From NCBI RefSeq assembly GCF_900446695.1, contig NZ_UAVP01000008.1, positions 736,955-800,954 on the forward strand: DNA of 64,000 nucleotides, read 5' to 3'. Every line of letters starts with the position of its first letter. The first letter of the stretch is position 1. Below, piece after piece: positions 1 through 7,507 of this stretch. Below the pieces are notes generated by a model, which was not told the DNA's origin, ran no database searches, and saw only the letters and a list, made by a program, of their open reading frames with translations. This stretch comes from Capnocytophaga sputigena. GTDB lineage: Bacteria; Bacteroidota; Bacteroidia; Flavobacteriales; Flavobacteriaceae. A program made the translations under genes and the position numbers.

Positions 1-66
1 GTAGAAAATTTTAGCAAAGTGTAGTAACAGCAATATGACTTTGTAGATATTATATAGAAAGGTATA

Positions 67-112
67 ATAGAAAAAGTGCTGCAAACATTACTATTTACAG
101 CACCTTTTCTAT
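67..112 (-). terminator. intrinsic terminator after gldJ
   Basis: A near-perfect inverted repeat (ATAGAAAAAGTGCTG against CAGCACCTTTTCTAT) with a 15-base loop lies just past the gldJ stop. It is flanked by A/T runs, so it could work on either strand, but gldJ is the only gene seen ending here. Confidence 0.75.
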
Positions 113-127
113 ATTAGTTTTAAAAAT

Positions 128-1777
128 TTATCCTTTAGGAGTACGGTGATCCTTTTTAGATTTAGAACCTACACGGCTCATTGCATTACGGAATCCGATG
201 TAATCGGTAGCGATGTATTGAGGGAGGTAACGGCGTTGTGCTGGGTCAATCCAGTAAGCGCGGTCTCTCCAAGAACCTCCTTTGAATACGCGTACTTCGT
301 CGTCGATGAGTGAGGTACGGTCGTTAGAAGTGTCGTAATCTTTACCATTAAGCTCTGTACCTGGTTTTTTAAAACGAGGGGCGTTGTACATAGAGTTTGT
401 ATACTCGGCGCCTGGAGCTAGGAGTTCATTTTGGTTACGGAAGTTACGAGTAGATGATTTTTCACCATCGTTGTAACTGCGGTTATCGGCGTGAGTAAAG
501 TTATAACGCAAGTAAGTTTCGTTAGAATCGATTGGCACAGTAGCCAAGCTACCAGGGAGGTTGCGAGCGATTACTCTTCTGTTAGGCAAGCTATCGTATT
601 TCACTGATTCAGGAGTTACTACGATTTGTTTGCCATCTTCGCCGATAGCGTGTTTCATATACACGTTACCACGATAGTAGTTGAAGTCGGATTTTTCATC
701 GTCTATGATAGGACGATATACGTCGGCTACCCATTCGGCAACGTTACCAGCCATATCATACAAACCGAAGTCGTTAGGTGGGTAAGTTTTTACAGCAACG
801 GTGATATCACCTTTGTCATCTGACCAACCAGCTAATCCGCCGTAGTCACCTTTACCTTGTTTGAAGTTAGCCAAGAGTTCACCACGAGTGCTACGTTTAG
901 TAGAGCGAGTGTATTGGCTATCCCAAGGGTATTTTTTTCTTCCTTGCAAAGAGTTGTACTCGCGGATACCGTTGAGTGATTTAGCGGCGTATTCCCATTC
1001 TACTTCGGTAGGTAGGCGATACTCAGGCAACAATACTCCGCTAGTTTGTTTAGCGTAGCTAGGTTCACCTTCTTTATTGGTATTTTTACCACCCATTTCG
1101 CCAGCGATTTTACCGCCATAAGTTTGGGTAGGAGCATTGAGGTAAGTATCGGTACTGAAAGTACTTTGCGCGTCAACTTGGTAACGGGCATCACGAGCGA
1201 GGTAACCATCGCGTTCGAGGATAGCCTCATTCACGCGGTCGGTACGCCAAGAGCTGAATTGTACAGCTTGAACCCAGTTTACCCCAACTACGGGATACTC
1301 GGCATAAGCAGGGTGACGCAAGTAGTTGTTCACCATAGCTTCGTTAGCGCTCAAAGGACCTCTCCACACTAAAGTATCAGGGAGAGCACCTATATATATA
1401 TTGCGGTATTGCTCTTGATCGGGAGGGAAGACACGTTTGAGCCAATCGAGGTACTCCATATACATTTTGTTGGTTACCTCAGTTTCATCCATATAGAAGG
1501 ATTGTACGTGTTGCTGAGTAGGAGTGTTGTTCCAATCGTGCATCACGTTATCTTGCACTTGCCCCATAGTAAAGGTACCACCTTCGATAAGCACAAGCCC
1601 AGGACCGGTTTCTTGATCTTTGAAATCGGTGTTGTATTGGAATCCGCCTTCTTTAGCGTTGATTCTCCATCCTGTTGCACTTGATACATTTCTATCAGAC
1701 TTTTTGCCTCCACAGCTAGTGAGCAATAAGCCTGTAAGAGCTATGCAAATAGGGATTCTTAATAAACTTCTTTTCAT
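128..1777 (-). CDS. gldJ: gliding motility / T9SS lipoprotein GldJ
   Basis: Lipoprotein of about 549 residues. The N-terminus is MKRSLLRIPICIAL with a lipobox ending LLTSC, so ATG at 1775-1777 is preferred over an in-frame start seven codons upstream. The body is a formylglycine-generating-enzyme (SUMF1)-like fold: GGTFTMG near the start, YRLPTEVEWEYAA, YDMAGNVAEWVADVY in the middle and RVFKGGSWRDRAYW plus IGFRNAMS near the end. This architecture and length match GldJ of Flavobacterium johnsoniae (about 561 residues), an outer-membrane lipoprotein needed for gliding and for stability of the type IX secretion component GldK. FGE-type catalytic activity is not expected. The related SUMF1-fold protein GldK is the main alternative, but length and sequence favour GldJ. 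A terminator follows it. Confidence 0.9.
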   Translation of the reverse strand: MKRSLLRIPICIALTGLLLTSCGGKKSDRNVSSATGWRINAKEGGFQYNTDFKDQETGPGLVLIEGGTFTMGQVQDNVMHDWNNTPTQQHVQSFYMDETEVTNKMYMEYLDWLKRVFPPDQEQYRNIYIGALPDTLVWRGPLSANEAMVNNYLRHPAYAEYPVVGVNWVQAVQFSSWRTDRVNEAILERDGYLARDARYQVDAQSTFSTDTYLNAPTQTYGGKIAGEMGGKNTNKEGEPSYAKQTSGVLLPEYRLPTEVEWEYAAKSLNGIREYNSLQGRKKYPWDSQYTRSTKRSTRGELLANFKQGKGDYGGLAGWSDDKGDITVAVKTYPPNDFGLYDMAGNVAEWVADVYRPIIDDEKSDFNYYRGNVYMKHAIGEDGKQIVVTPESVKYDSLPNRRVIARNLPGSLATVPIDSNETYLRYNFTHADNRSYNDGEKSSTRNFRNQNELLAPGAEYTNSMYNAPRFKKPGTELNGKDYDTSNDRTSLIDDEVRVFKGGSWRDRAYWIDPAQRRYLPQYIATDYIGFRNAMSRVGSKSKKDHRTPKG

Positions 1778-1996
1778 AGTAAAAACACTTGTTAGCATAA
1801 AAATTCGGGCGCAAGATACTACTTTTTTTCAAAATAGTATACTTGTTTTAGCATTTTAACGCTATATTAATATTAAAATATTTTTTGCTCTTTGTTATAT
1901 TGCTGATTTATAATTATTTGTATATCTTTTCCACTTGGTTACATTTTGCTCACTTACAAAGGTTTTAGCGTGTTTTTTAACAATTCTTTAAGTATT

Positions 1997-3034
1997 TTAT
2001 TGGAGCAAATTGGCTTTATCTGCTAAAAAAATCAACAGTAGGGAGAGTAAAAAAGATATAACAGGGGCAATCATCCACATTGTGAAAAATCGCTTGACTT
2101 GGGTTTTGCGAAATATGTTTTTGTGTCCCATTTTGGCGACGCCTATCCCAAGAATAGCTGCTACATTTACTTGTACTAAGGAGGTAGGGATACCTTTTAT
2201 GACTGAGGCGAGCAGGAGTAGGCTACCTGAAATAAAGGCGATGATTACGGCTTCGAACTTGCCAAAGAGGATAATTTCTTTACCGGTGTTTTTGAGTATT
2301 TTATGACCAAATAGGGAGGCGCCAATCCCGAAACAGGGGGCTACTACTAAGGTGGCGAGCATTAAGATAACAATATGGTCACTTTCGCGGATGTGTAGCT
2401 CGTTGATAGTCATTGTATAGAGGGGTCCGGCGGCATTGGCAACGTTGTTAGATCCGATGGCAAACGATACGTAGAGCGCCATTATTACTAATACGATATC
2501 CCATATATGGCGTTTGTTTTCATTTTGAGCGCGCTGGATGGTGAGTCCGCGTCGACGCATAGGTTGGTATATATATTTCCCAGCGAAGAAACTGAGGAAA
2601 TAGGAAATGATGGGCAGAATAAACCAAGCGGGGATAATTTCGGCAAAGAGGTTATGGGTGTCTAATTTATTGAAATAGAGCGCTGGGGCTGCTAATGCGA
2701 GTACGGCAGCTTGGCTGGTGGATTGGGGAATGCCTGATATATTGGAAATGAGCATAGTTACAGCTATGGAAAACAGAGCGATAGAAACGACTGTAAAATC
2801 CATATACTCTGCTGGCAATATGCCGCTACCCATAGTGCCGGCTGTTTTTTTGCCTGCTAGAAATGCGCCTACAAAGACCATAATCCCAAAAAGCCCTGGG
2901 ATGATAGACTTCCTAATCACATTTGCGCCATAGCTAGCAGAGAAAGCAGGGGCAGTACCACTACCTCCCATAGTAATTGCTACAACCATTGCGGTGAGGA
3001 AAGGGATGAGTAACTGGTTATAAATAGGCGTCAT
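1997..3034 (-). CDS. cysP: CysP-type sulfate permease (PiT family)
   Basis: Hydrophobic protein of 345 residues with about 10 membrane segments and the two inverted PiT repeats. The second repeat has GSNNVANAAGP, close to the PiT signature. The first has GGSGTAPAF where phosphate carriers have GxNDxANA. From memory, this pair of motifs, the LFGHKIL..GK segment and the closing GIGVAKMG...MWMIAPV segment resemble Bacillus subtilis CysP, a sulfate permease of the PiT superfamily, more than PitA. Substrate is therefore inferred to be sulfate. The presence of cysD about 27 kb away fits, but a phosphate carrier is not excluded. Transcription probably starts from the -7 box at 3061-3068, giving a short leader. 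Confidence 0.7.
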   Translation of the reverse strand: MTPIYNQLLIPFLTAMVVAITMGGSGTAPAFSASYGANVIRKSIIPGLFGIMVFVGAFLAGKKTAGTMGSGILPAEYMDFTVVSIALFSIAVTMLISNISGIPQSTSQAAVLALAAPALYFNKLDTHNLFAEIIPAWFILPIISYFLSFFAGKYIYQPMRRRGLTIQRAQNENKRHIWDIVLVIMALYVSFAIGSNNVANAAGPLYTMTINELHIRESDHIVILMLATLVVAPCFGIGASLFGHKILKNTGKEIILFGKFEAVIIAFISGSLLLLASVIKGIPTSLVQVNVAAILGIGVAKMGHKNIFRKTQVKRFFTMWMIAPVISFLLSLLLIFLADKANLLQ

Positions 3035-3060
3035 TTTGCTTTTATATTGTATATTGGTGG

Positions 3061-3068
3061 CAAAAATA
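3061..3068 (-). promoter_or_regulatory. -7 promoter box of the cysP-like gene
   Basis: On the minus strand this reads TATTTTTG, a match to the Bacteroidetes -7 consensus TAnnTTTG, 27 bases upstream of the start codon. Confidence 0.55.
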
Positions 3069-3122
3069 CAAAATAATTATCAATTAACAATTAAGAATTA
3101 TCAATTAACAGTTCATAAAAAG

Positions 3123-3225
3123 AAAAAAGCCCGATATTGCTATCGGACTTTTCCATTAACCAACCAAAACTTTAAATTATGAAAACTATTATTTGAAGTT
3201 TTACAATGAGCTACCACCCTCATTG
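3123..3225 (-). ncRNA. candidate small RNA with own promoter and terminator
   Basis: A compact minus-strand unit with no ORF. A consensus -7 box (TACCTTTG, complement of 3231-3238) has a TTTTG element 19 bp upstream (complement of 3258-3262). The predicted transcript of about 100 nt starts near 3225. It opens with a perfect 7-bp hairpin (3204-3210 with 3219-3225, 8-base loop), then a 6-bp hairpin (3182-3187 with 3197-3202), and ends in a 10-bp terminator stem followed by a T run (3123-3150). It lies alone between cysP and a lipoprotein gene. The Flavo-1 Rfam family is one candidate to test. Function is unknown. Confidence 0.55.
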
Positions 3226-3230
3226 CGCTG

Positions 3231-3262
3231 CAAAGGTACGGCGTTTTTTTGAAATACCAAAA
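3231..3262 (-). promoter_or_regulatory. promoter of the candidate small RNA
   Basis: -7 box TACCTTTG (3231-3238, complement) and -33 TTTTG (3258-3262, complement) with 19-bp spacing, the arrangement seen at other strong promoters in this window. Confidence 0.65.
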
Positions 3263-3348
3263 CAATTTGAAGGTTTAACAAAAGTTTAACAGTGGTAGTG
3301 ATTGTTATGTGTTGATAATTAGTGAGTTGTGTGTATTTAGAATTTTAG

Positions 3349-3392
3349 AAAATCTCGGAGAATTTCTGAGAATCTTGGAAAATCTTAGGAGG
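3349..3392. repeat. 10-bp tandem repeat, GGAGAATCTT family
   Basis: Four degenerate 10-bp units of the type AATCTCGGAG / AATCTTGGAA. Same family as 4920-4986 and, on the other strand, 52221-52470. Confidence 0.6.
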
Positions 3393-3414
3393 GGTTTGTT
3401 ATAGAAAAAGCTGC

Positions 3415-3882
3415 CTAAGGTTTTAGATTTTTTAATTTTTCTATTTCGGTGAGTTCTTGTGGGGAGAGTTTGCGAAATACTAAAACTCTATTTGTTTTAC
3501 GAGACTGGGTTGTAACCTTTACTTTGAAAGTGACTTTACTACCCTCAATAGCAAACTCTGCTGGGTAATCTTGTTGGATAGCGGGGTTTGTAGCAATAAC
3601 GATATTACCACGTACTCTGTAGGGACGTTTTTCGATACTGGTGTCCTTGTTATAAACACAGTTACCATTGCTATCTTCTTTGAAAAATATTTCTTCGGTT
3701 TCGGTAGCTGAATAGATAATCACATTTTTGTCACATTCAGTAAGAGGTTTGGGCTGATCATTATCAGTGATAGATTCTAATTTCCAACCGCCTATAAGTT
3801 GGTTAGGAGCATCGTTGTCGTCTTTGCTTTTGCAAGCGACAAGGCTTGTAATGGCTACTAAAGCTATTAAAATTTTTTTCAT
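3415..3882 (-). CDS. lipocalin-like surface lipoprotein
   Basis: Lipoprotein of 155 residues. The signal peptide ends SLVAC at residue 17 and is followed by KSKDDND, a run of lysine and acidic residues like the Capnocytophaga lipoprotein export signal, so surface exposure is inferred. The mature part begins LIGGWKLESI, the usual first strand of small Bacteroidetes lipocalin-like lipoproteins, and has alternating beta-strand character to the end, with a charged C-terminal tail. The last codons lie in a stretch (about 3397-3420) that is also found at 4988-5012. Function unknown. It is followed upstream by a second lipoprotein in the same direction with a 40-bp gap, so the two may be co-transcribed. 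Confidence 0.7.
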   Translation of the reverse strand: MKKILIALVAITSLVACKSKDDNDAPNQLIGGWKLESITDNDQPKPLTECDKNVIIYSATETEEIFFKEDSNGNCVYNKDTSIEKRPYRVRGNIVIATNPAIQQDYPAEFAIEGSKVTFKVKVTTQSRKTNRVLVFRKLSPQELTEIEKLKNLKP

Positions 3883-3922
3883 ATTGAATGAGTGTTTATT
3901 TGATTTATAGAATGTTTATATG

Positions 3923-4840
3923 TTATGACCCATATTCTAATTGTGCTTCAGAAACTAATTTTTCAGAGTTATCGTTCTCTTTTACGTATGCTTTTACACT
4001 GATGGGGAAGTTCTGTGCATTGTACTTATATTCACAACGAGTAGTTGTTTTTCCTCTGCTGTTAGTAAGAATAATTTGGGTTGGGTTATTTTTAGCATCA
4101 GAGTAGCTTGCAAAGACACTTGTGGGTTCTAAAACAGCTATGTTGTGAGAAAGGTAAGGATTGTGTTTGTTGTCATAGGTAATTTCTTGTAATTCAGCAC
4201 CACTATTATCTATTTTCACTACACTACCTCCTGAAAGTGTGTAGGTAGCGGTACTTCCACTACTAATGGTATTGGTAATGATATTACCAGCAGTGTCTAA
4301 TTTGTATTTTTTTATCTGTTCTACCACTGTATTACCATTATTGATGTAACTGTAAGTAATTTCGTTGCAGTGGGTATCTGTTTGAGTACCATTAATTGCC
4401 GTAAATTTTTCAATTTCTTTTACAAGGCGGCTACCTTCATAAAAATATTGAGTATTTACATAACGAGACAAGGGATATTGTTCATTAAGGAAGTCAGAGT
4501 TATCTTTTATAAGGTTTCCTTTCTCGTCATACTCAAAAGTAGCAATAAAATCTTTTTTGTTATCTCTTGTTCTCTCCCATTTTATGATGCGACCATTTTC
4601 GTAACTATAGGTGTTTATTTCGGGAGCGTTTTCGGCAATTCCTTTGTCGTTATATTCTTGGTGTGTACTGCCAGTTAGTTTGCCATTTACAATGGTATAG
4701 GTGCTTACCCTACTACCCTCATTTGTTTTTACAGTAACTTTTGTAAGGAAGTTACCGCTATGGGTATTGCTATTATCATCGTTTTTTTTGCAAGCGACGA
4801 GAGTAATTACTACTGCTAAAGCTATTAAAAATTTTTTCAT
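3923..4840 (-). CDS. YD-repeat-like surface lipoprotein
   Basis: Lipoprotein of 305 residues. The lipobox LVAC is followed by KKNDDNS, which resembles the Capnocytophaga surface-export signal. The mature protein is made of short repeats of the form YDEKGNLIK, YSYENGRIIKWER, YNAQNFPISV and YDNKHNPYLS, the sparse YD/RHS-like beta repeat found in many Bacteroidetes lipoproteins. No enzyme motif is visible. A -7 box at 4870-4877 suggests this gene leads a two-gene unit with the lipocalin-like gene downstream. Related proteins in this window are at 10301-11125 and 16234-17373. Function unknown. Confidence 0.7.
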   Translation of the reverse strand: MKKFLIALAVVITLVACKKNDDNSNTHSGNFLTKVTVKTNEGSRVSTYTIVNGKLTGSTHQEYNDKGIAENAPEINTYSYENGRIIKWERTRDNKKDFIATFEYDEKGNLIKDNSDFLNEQYPLSRYVNTQYFYEGSRLVKEIEKFTAINGTQTDTHCNEITYSYINNGNTVVEQIKKYKLDTAGNIITNTISSGSTATYTLSGGSVVKIDNSGAELQEITYDNKHNPYLSHNIAVLEPTSVFASYSDAKNNPTQIILTNSRGKTTTRCEYKYNAQNFPISVKAYVKENDNSEKLVSEAQLEYGS

Positions 4841-4869
4841 ATTGAATGGGTGTTTATTTGATTTTGGGG

Positions 4870-4877
4870 CAAAGATA
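4870..4877 (-). promoter_or_regulatory. -7 box upstream of the YD-repeat lipoprotein gene
   Basis: Complement reads TATCTTTG, matching TAnnTTTG, 30 bases from the start codon. No clear -33 element is visible. Confidence 0.5.
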
Positions 4878-4919
4878 CAAAATAATTGTTAATTGACAGT
4901 GATGTTGTGATGAGGGGGG

Positions 4920-4986
4920 GAGGATCTTGGAGGGGCTCGGAGAATCTTGGAGAAACTGGGAGGATCTAGGAGAATCTCGGAGGGGG
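4920..4986. repeat. 10-bp tandem repeat, GGAGAATCTT family
   Basis: Six to seven degenerate 10-bp units (GAATCTTGGA, GGGGCTCGGA, GGATCTAGGA). Intergenic; same family as 3349-3392 and 52221-52470. Confidence 0.7.
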
Positions 4987-4996
4987 ATTGTTATAG

Positions 4997-5028
4997 AAAA
5001 AGCTGCCTAAGGGTTTAGACAGCTTTTT
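4997..5028 (-). terminator. terminator after the beta-barrel gene
   Basis: Stem AAAAAGCTG / CAGCTTTTT around a 14-base loop, just past the stop of the beta-barrel gene at 5055. Confidence 0.7.
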
Positions 5029-5054
5029 GTAATCATTACTTGTGTGGTTTAGTT

Positions 5055-5741
5055 TTAGAATTTGTAACCTACACCAATTTGGATGACACGGTTTTTGAAT
5101 TTCATAGAAGGTAATAAAGTTTCACCATCTTTTGAGTATTCTTTATTAGACAACTCAGTGAGTCCTAAATTGAAAGTAGCATCAAAGAAGAGTCCCATAG
5201 GTAAGTTGTACTCAGCACCAAATCCTAAACCAAAGTCGAATTTTTTATTAGGGGTGAGAGAGTAACTAACTTTTTCATTAGGGTCTGTGTTGTTTTCAAG
5301 TTCGGCTTCAATTTTTGCTTTTGTGAGGAATCCTAAGTTTACTCCTACTTTAGGACGGAATCCACTGATATCATATTTGAACCAAAGAGGAATGTTGATT
5401 TGCTGAGTAGCCCATTTACTACTACTTTTAAAATTGACTTTGGGGTCTCCTGTAGATTCAACTGATTTTAATTTTGCTCCTTGGAAAGCATAGTCCACTC
5501 CAGCTTCTACCCATATTTTTTCGTTGAAGCCGTATTCAATAAAAGCTCCAAAGTGAAAACCAGGTTTGAAAGCACTGTTGAATTTAACTGTTTCTGTAAA
5601 TCCTGCCACAGTCTCTGAATATTTAGGTCCAGAAAGGTTAGACAATAAGAAGCCTGCTTTGGCTCCTACTTTGAATTCTTGGGCGTTGGCGGTGGTCATT
5701 CCCGCTACAGCCATTGCTGCAATGATAAAAAGTTTTTTCAT
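5055..5741 (-). CDS. outer-membrane beta-barrel protein (porin-like)
   Basis: Protein of 228 residues with a signal peptide (MKKLFIIAAMAVAGMTTANAQ). It then shows alternating hydrophobic/polar strands typical of small Bacteroidetes barrels: FKVGAKAGFLLSNL, FHFGAFIEYGF, IPLWFKYDISG, FDFGLGFGAEYNLPMGLFFDATF. It ends in VIQIGVGYKF, with a C-terminal aromatic residue suited to outer-membrane insertion. This fits the 'outer membrane protein beta-barrel' (PorT-like) family. It should be an integral outer-membrane protein, probably eight to ten strands. Substrate or partner unknown. It stands alone, with its own terminator. Confidence 0.75.
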   Translation of the reverse strand: MKKLFIIAAMAVAGMTTANAQEFKVGAKAGFLLSNLSGPKYSETVAGFTETVKFNSAFKPGFHFGAFIEYGFNEKIWVEAGVDYAFQGAKLKSVESTGDPKVNFKSSSKWATQQINIPLWFKYDISGFRPKVGVNLGFLTKAKIEAELENNTDPNEKVSYSLTPNKKFDFGLGFGAEYNLPMGLFFDATFNLGLTELSNKEYSKDGETLLPSMKFKNRVIQIGVGYKF

Positions 5742-5846
5742 TTCTTCTATATTTATTTGGTTATTACTATTTGATGGTTAGTTGTGCGTTGTTTATTTCG
5801 GGGGCAAGATTACGACAAATATTTGAGATATGCAAAAGTTTTTTTT

Positions 5847-5876
5847 AGGTAAGAGATAAGAGGTAAGAGGTAAGAG
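5847..5876. repeat. tandem GTAAGAGATAAGAG repeat
   Basis: Short repeats of GGTAAGAG/GATAAGAG. The same motif, often inverted, recurs at 45748-45798, 46921-46949 and 47954-47983. Confidence 0.5.
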
Positions 5877-5923
5877 GGTGGGGATTAGGGGATTAAATAA
5901 TTGGTAATTAGATAATTAGTAAT

Positions 5924-6008
5924 TTGAAAGGGTCAGTAAATTGAGAGGGTTAGCAAATTGAGAGGGTTAGCAAATTGAGAGGGTTAGCAAATTGAGAGGG
6001 TTAGTAAA
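5924..6008. repeat. 17-bp tandem repeat, five copies
   Basis: Five contiguous 17-bp copies of TTGAGAGGGTTAGCAAA. The three central copies are identical; the outer two differ at one to three bases. Intergenic, just before a terminator. Confidence 0.9.
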
Positions 6009-6018
6009 TTGTAGAATT

Positions 6019-6054
6019 AAAAAAGCCGTTCAGACCCCTCTGAACGGCTTTTTC
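6019..6054 (-). terminator. terminator of the thioredoxin/small-protein unit
   Basis: AAAAAGCCGTTCAGA / TCTGAACGGCTTTTT stem with a 5-base loop, about 35 bases past the stop at 6087. Confidence 0.85.
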
Positions 6055-6086
6055 GTTTTTAGTTAGTGAAAGAAATAATAATAATT

Positions 6087-6344
6087 TTACTTGTCGATAG
6101 AGCCTACTACACGCTTCATAAAGGTGTTGAGGGCTTCTTTTTGTGGAGTACCTTGTTTGATGAGTTCATCTACTTCGATAGCTCCGTAGAAATTGGAGAG
6201 CAATTCGCCGATTACGTCTAACTCCTCATCTTTAAGATGTTCGCATTCTATGAGATTTTCGAGTGTTTCGATGGTCTCGGTTACGTAATCTTGGTCGTTG
6301 TTCTCAATAAACTGAACGATATGTTTAATTACCGGTAATCTCAT
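6087..6344 (-). CDS. small conserved helical protein (DUF6952-like)
   Basis: Acidic 85-residue protein that looks wholly alpha-helical (VIKHIVQFIENNDQDYVTETIETLENLIECEHL...). It has no signal peptide or enzyme motif. Its start overlaps the end of the thioredoxin gene by 20 bases, so the two are translationally linked. In other flavobacteria a protein of this size and position follows a thioredoxin-like gene and is catalogued as a domain of unknown function. I believe the number is DUF6952, but that is from memory. Two acidic helices suggest a protein-protein role, which is inference. Confidence 0.65.
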   Translation of the reverse strand: MRLPVIKHIVQFIENNDQDYVTETIETLENLIECEHLKDEELDVIGELLSNFYGAIEVDELIKQGTPQKEALNTFMKRVVGSIDK

Positions 6345-6636
6345 CTATAAATTCTTTTAGGAGTTCGGCTTTGTTAGTTTGCAATTGTTTTTCCAAATTA
6401 CCGTTTTTGAAAGCGGCAAATGTAGGCAAGTTATCCACTTTGGCGAGTTTGCGTGACTCTGGGAAAGCCTCAGCATCTACATATACAAAAGTAGCGTTAG
6501 GGGTTTCGGCTGCATACTTTTTGAATTTTGGTTTTATGATTTTGCAGTTACCGCACCATCCTGCGCCGAATTGTACGAATACAAGGGGATTAGCGGCTAT
6601 GATTTCTTGCAAATTATCTTGGGTAAGTTCTGTCAT
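6325..6636 (-). CDS. thioredoxin-family protein
   Basis: Cytoplasmic protein of 103 residues with a thioredoxin fold. The active site WCGNCK (Cys28, Cys31) replaces the usual WCGPCK. The cis-proline segment NLPTFAAF and the VDAEAFPE strand are present. There is no signal peptide, so it should be a cytosolic disulfide reductase or an electron donor. The gene lies immediately downstream of ahpC (68-bp gap) and overlaps the small helical protein gene, so a shared oxidative-stress unit is plausible. The Asn in place of the active-site Pro is common in this flavobacterial subfamily and would shift the redox potential. Confidence 0.85.
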   Translation of the reverse strand: MTELTQDNLQEIIAANPLVFVQFGAGWCGNCKIIKPKFKKYAAETPNATFVYVDAEAFPESRKLAKVDNLPTFAAFKNGNLEKQLQTNKAELLKEFIDEITGN

Positions 6637-6704
6637 AGTGATAAAAAAATAGTGGTGAGTTTTTTAGTTAATACATATTTACAATGATCAAGTTTTTAGC
6701 TTTT

Positions 6705-7340
6705 TTAGTGAGAAGCTAAATAGCTTGCTACGCCATTACGGTTAGCATTCATAGCGTCTTTACCTTCTTCCCAGTTGGCTGGGCAAACTTCGCCGTGTTG
6801 TTGTACGTGAGTGTAAGCATCTACAAGGCGCAAGTACTCTTTTACGTTACGACCTAAAGGCATATCGTTGATACTTTCGTGGAATACTTTACCTGTTTCG
6901 TCGATAAGGTAAGTAGCGCGGAAAGTTACATCGTCACCTTCGAGGAGGTAAGCATCAGCAGTTTCGTCGTAAATTTCACGAGAGTCGAGGATACCTAAAG
7001 TGCGAGCGAGGTTACGGTTGCTATCGGCAAGGATAGGGTAAGTAACGCCTTCAATACCACCGTTGTTTTTAGGAGTGTTGAGCCACGCGAAGTGTACTTC
7101 GGCAGTGTCGCAAGAGGCACCTATTACTTTTACGTTGCGTTTTTCGAACTCGGCTAATGCTTCTTGGAAAGCGTGGAGCTCGGTAGGGCATACGAAAGTA
7201 AAATCTTTAGGATACCAGAAAAGGAGTACTTTCTTTTTGCTGTTTACGGCTTCAGAAAGCACGTTGATTTTGAAAGTATCGCCGAGGTCGCTCATAGCGT
7301 TTACCTCGATATTGGGGAATTGTTTTCCTACAAATGACAT
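6705..7340 (-). CDS. ahpC: peroxiredoxin AhpC
   Basis: Typical 2-Cys peroxiredoxin of 211 residues. The peroxidatic Cys51 lies in DFTFVCPTE and the resolving Cys186 in HGEVCPANW. The YPKDFTFVCP loop and a C-terminal extension also match the AhpC/Prx1 class. It reduces hydrogen peroxide and organic hydroperoxides in the cytosol. No ahpF is adjacent; the thioredoxin-like gene directly downstream is a reasonable electron donor (inference). A consensus -7 box lies at 7375-7382. No OxyR-like site could be made out by eye. Confidence 0.93.
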   Translation of the reverse strand: MSFVGKQFPNIEVNAMSDLGDTFKINVLSEAVNSKKKVLLFWYPKDFTFVCPTELHAFQEALAEFEKRNVKVIGASCDTAEVHFAWLNTPKNNGGIEGVTYPILADSNRNLARTLGILDSREIYDETADAYLLEGDDVTFRATYLIDETGKVFHESINDMPLGRNVKEYLRLVDAYTHVQQHGEVCPANWEEGKDAMNANRNGVASYLASH

Positions 7341-7374
7341 ATTATCTTGTTTTTTATGTTCTGTTTTACGGGTG

Positions 7375-7382
7375 CAAAAGTA
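7375..7382 (-). promoter_or_regulatory. -7 box of ahpC
   Basis: Complement reads TACTTTTG (TAnnTTTG), 35 bases upstream of the ahpC start. Confidence 0.6.
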
Positions 7383-7447
7383 GGATGTTTTTGAAGATTG
7401 TAAATAGTTTTCTAATTGAAAGATTTTATGAAGAGATAGGGATTAGT

Positions 7448-7507
7448 TATAGGTGTTAGGTTTCAGGTGTTAGGTTTCAGGTTTCAGGGAGCAGGTTTCA
7501 GGGGTTA
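7448..7507. repeat. tandem GTTAGGTTTCAG repeat
   Basis: Imperfect repeats of GGTGTTAGGTTTCAG and GGTTTCAGG in the gap between ahpC and tcdA, running into the 3' end of tcdA. Confidence 0.6.

Noticed and set aside
1777..1830. Promoter of gldJ at TATCTTGC (complement near 1812-1819).
   Set aside because: It departs from TAnnTTTG in the conserved TTTG part, so it was not listed.
5924..6008. 17-bp array as a CRISPR or iteron origin.
   Set aside because: No spacers, no cas or rep genes, and the copies abut directly; treated as a tandem repeat.
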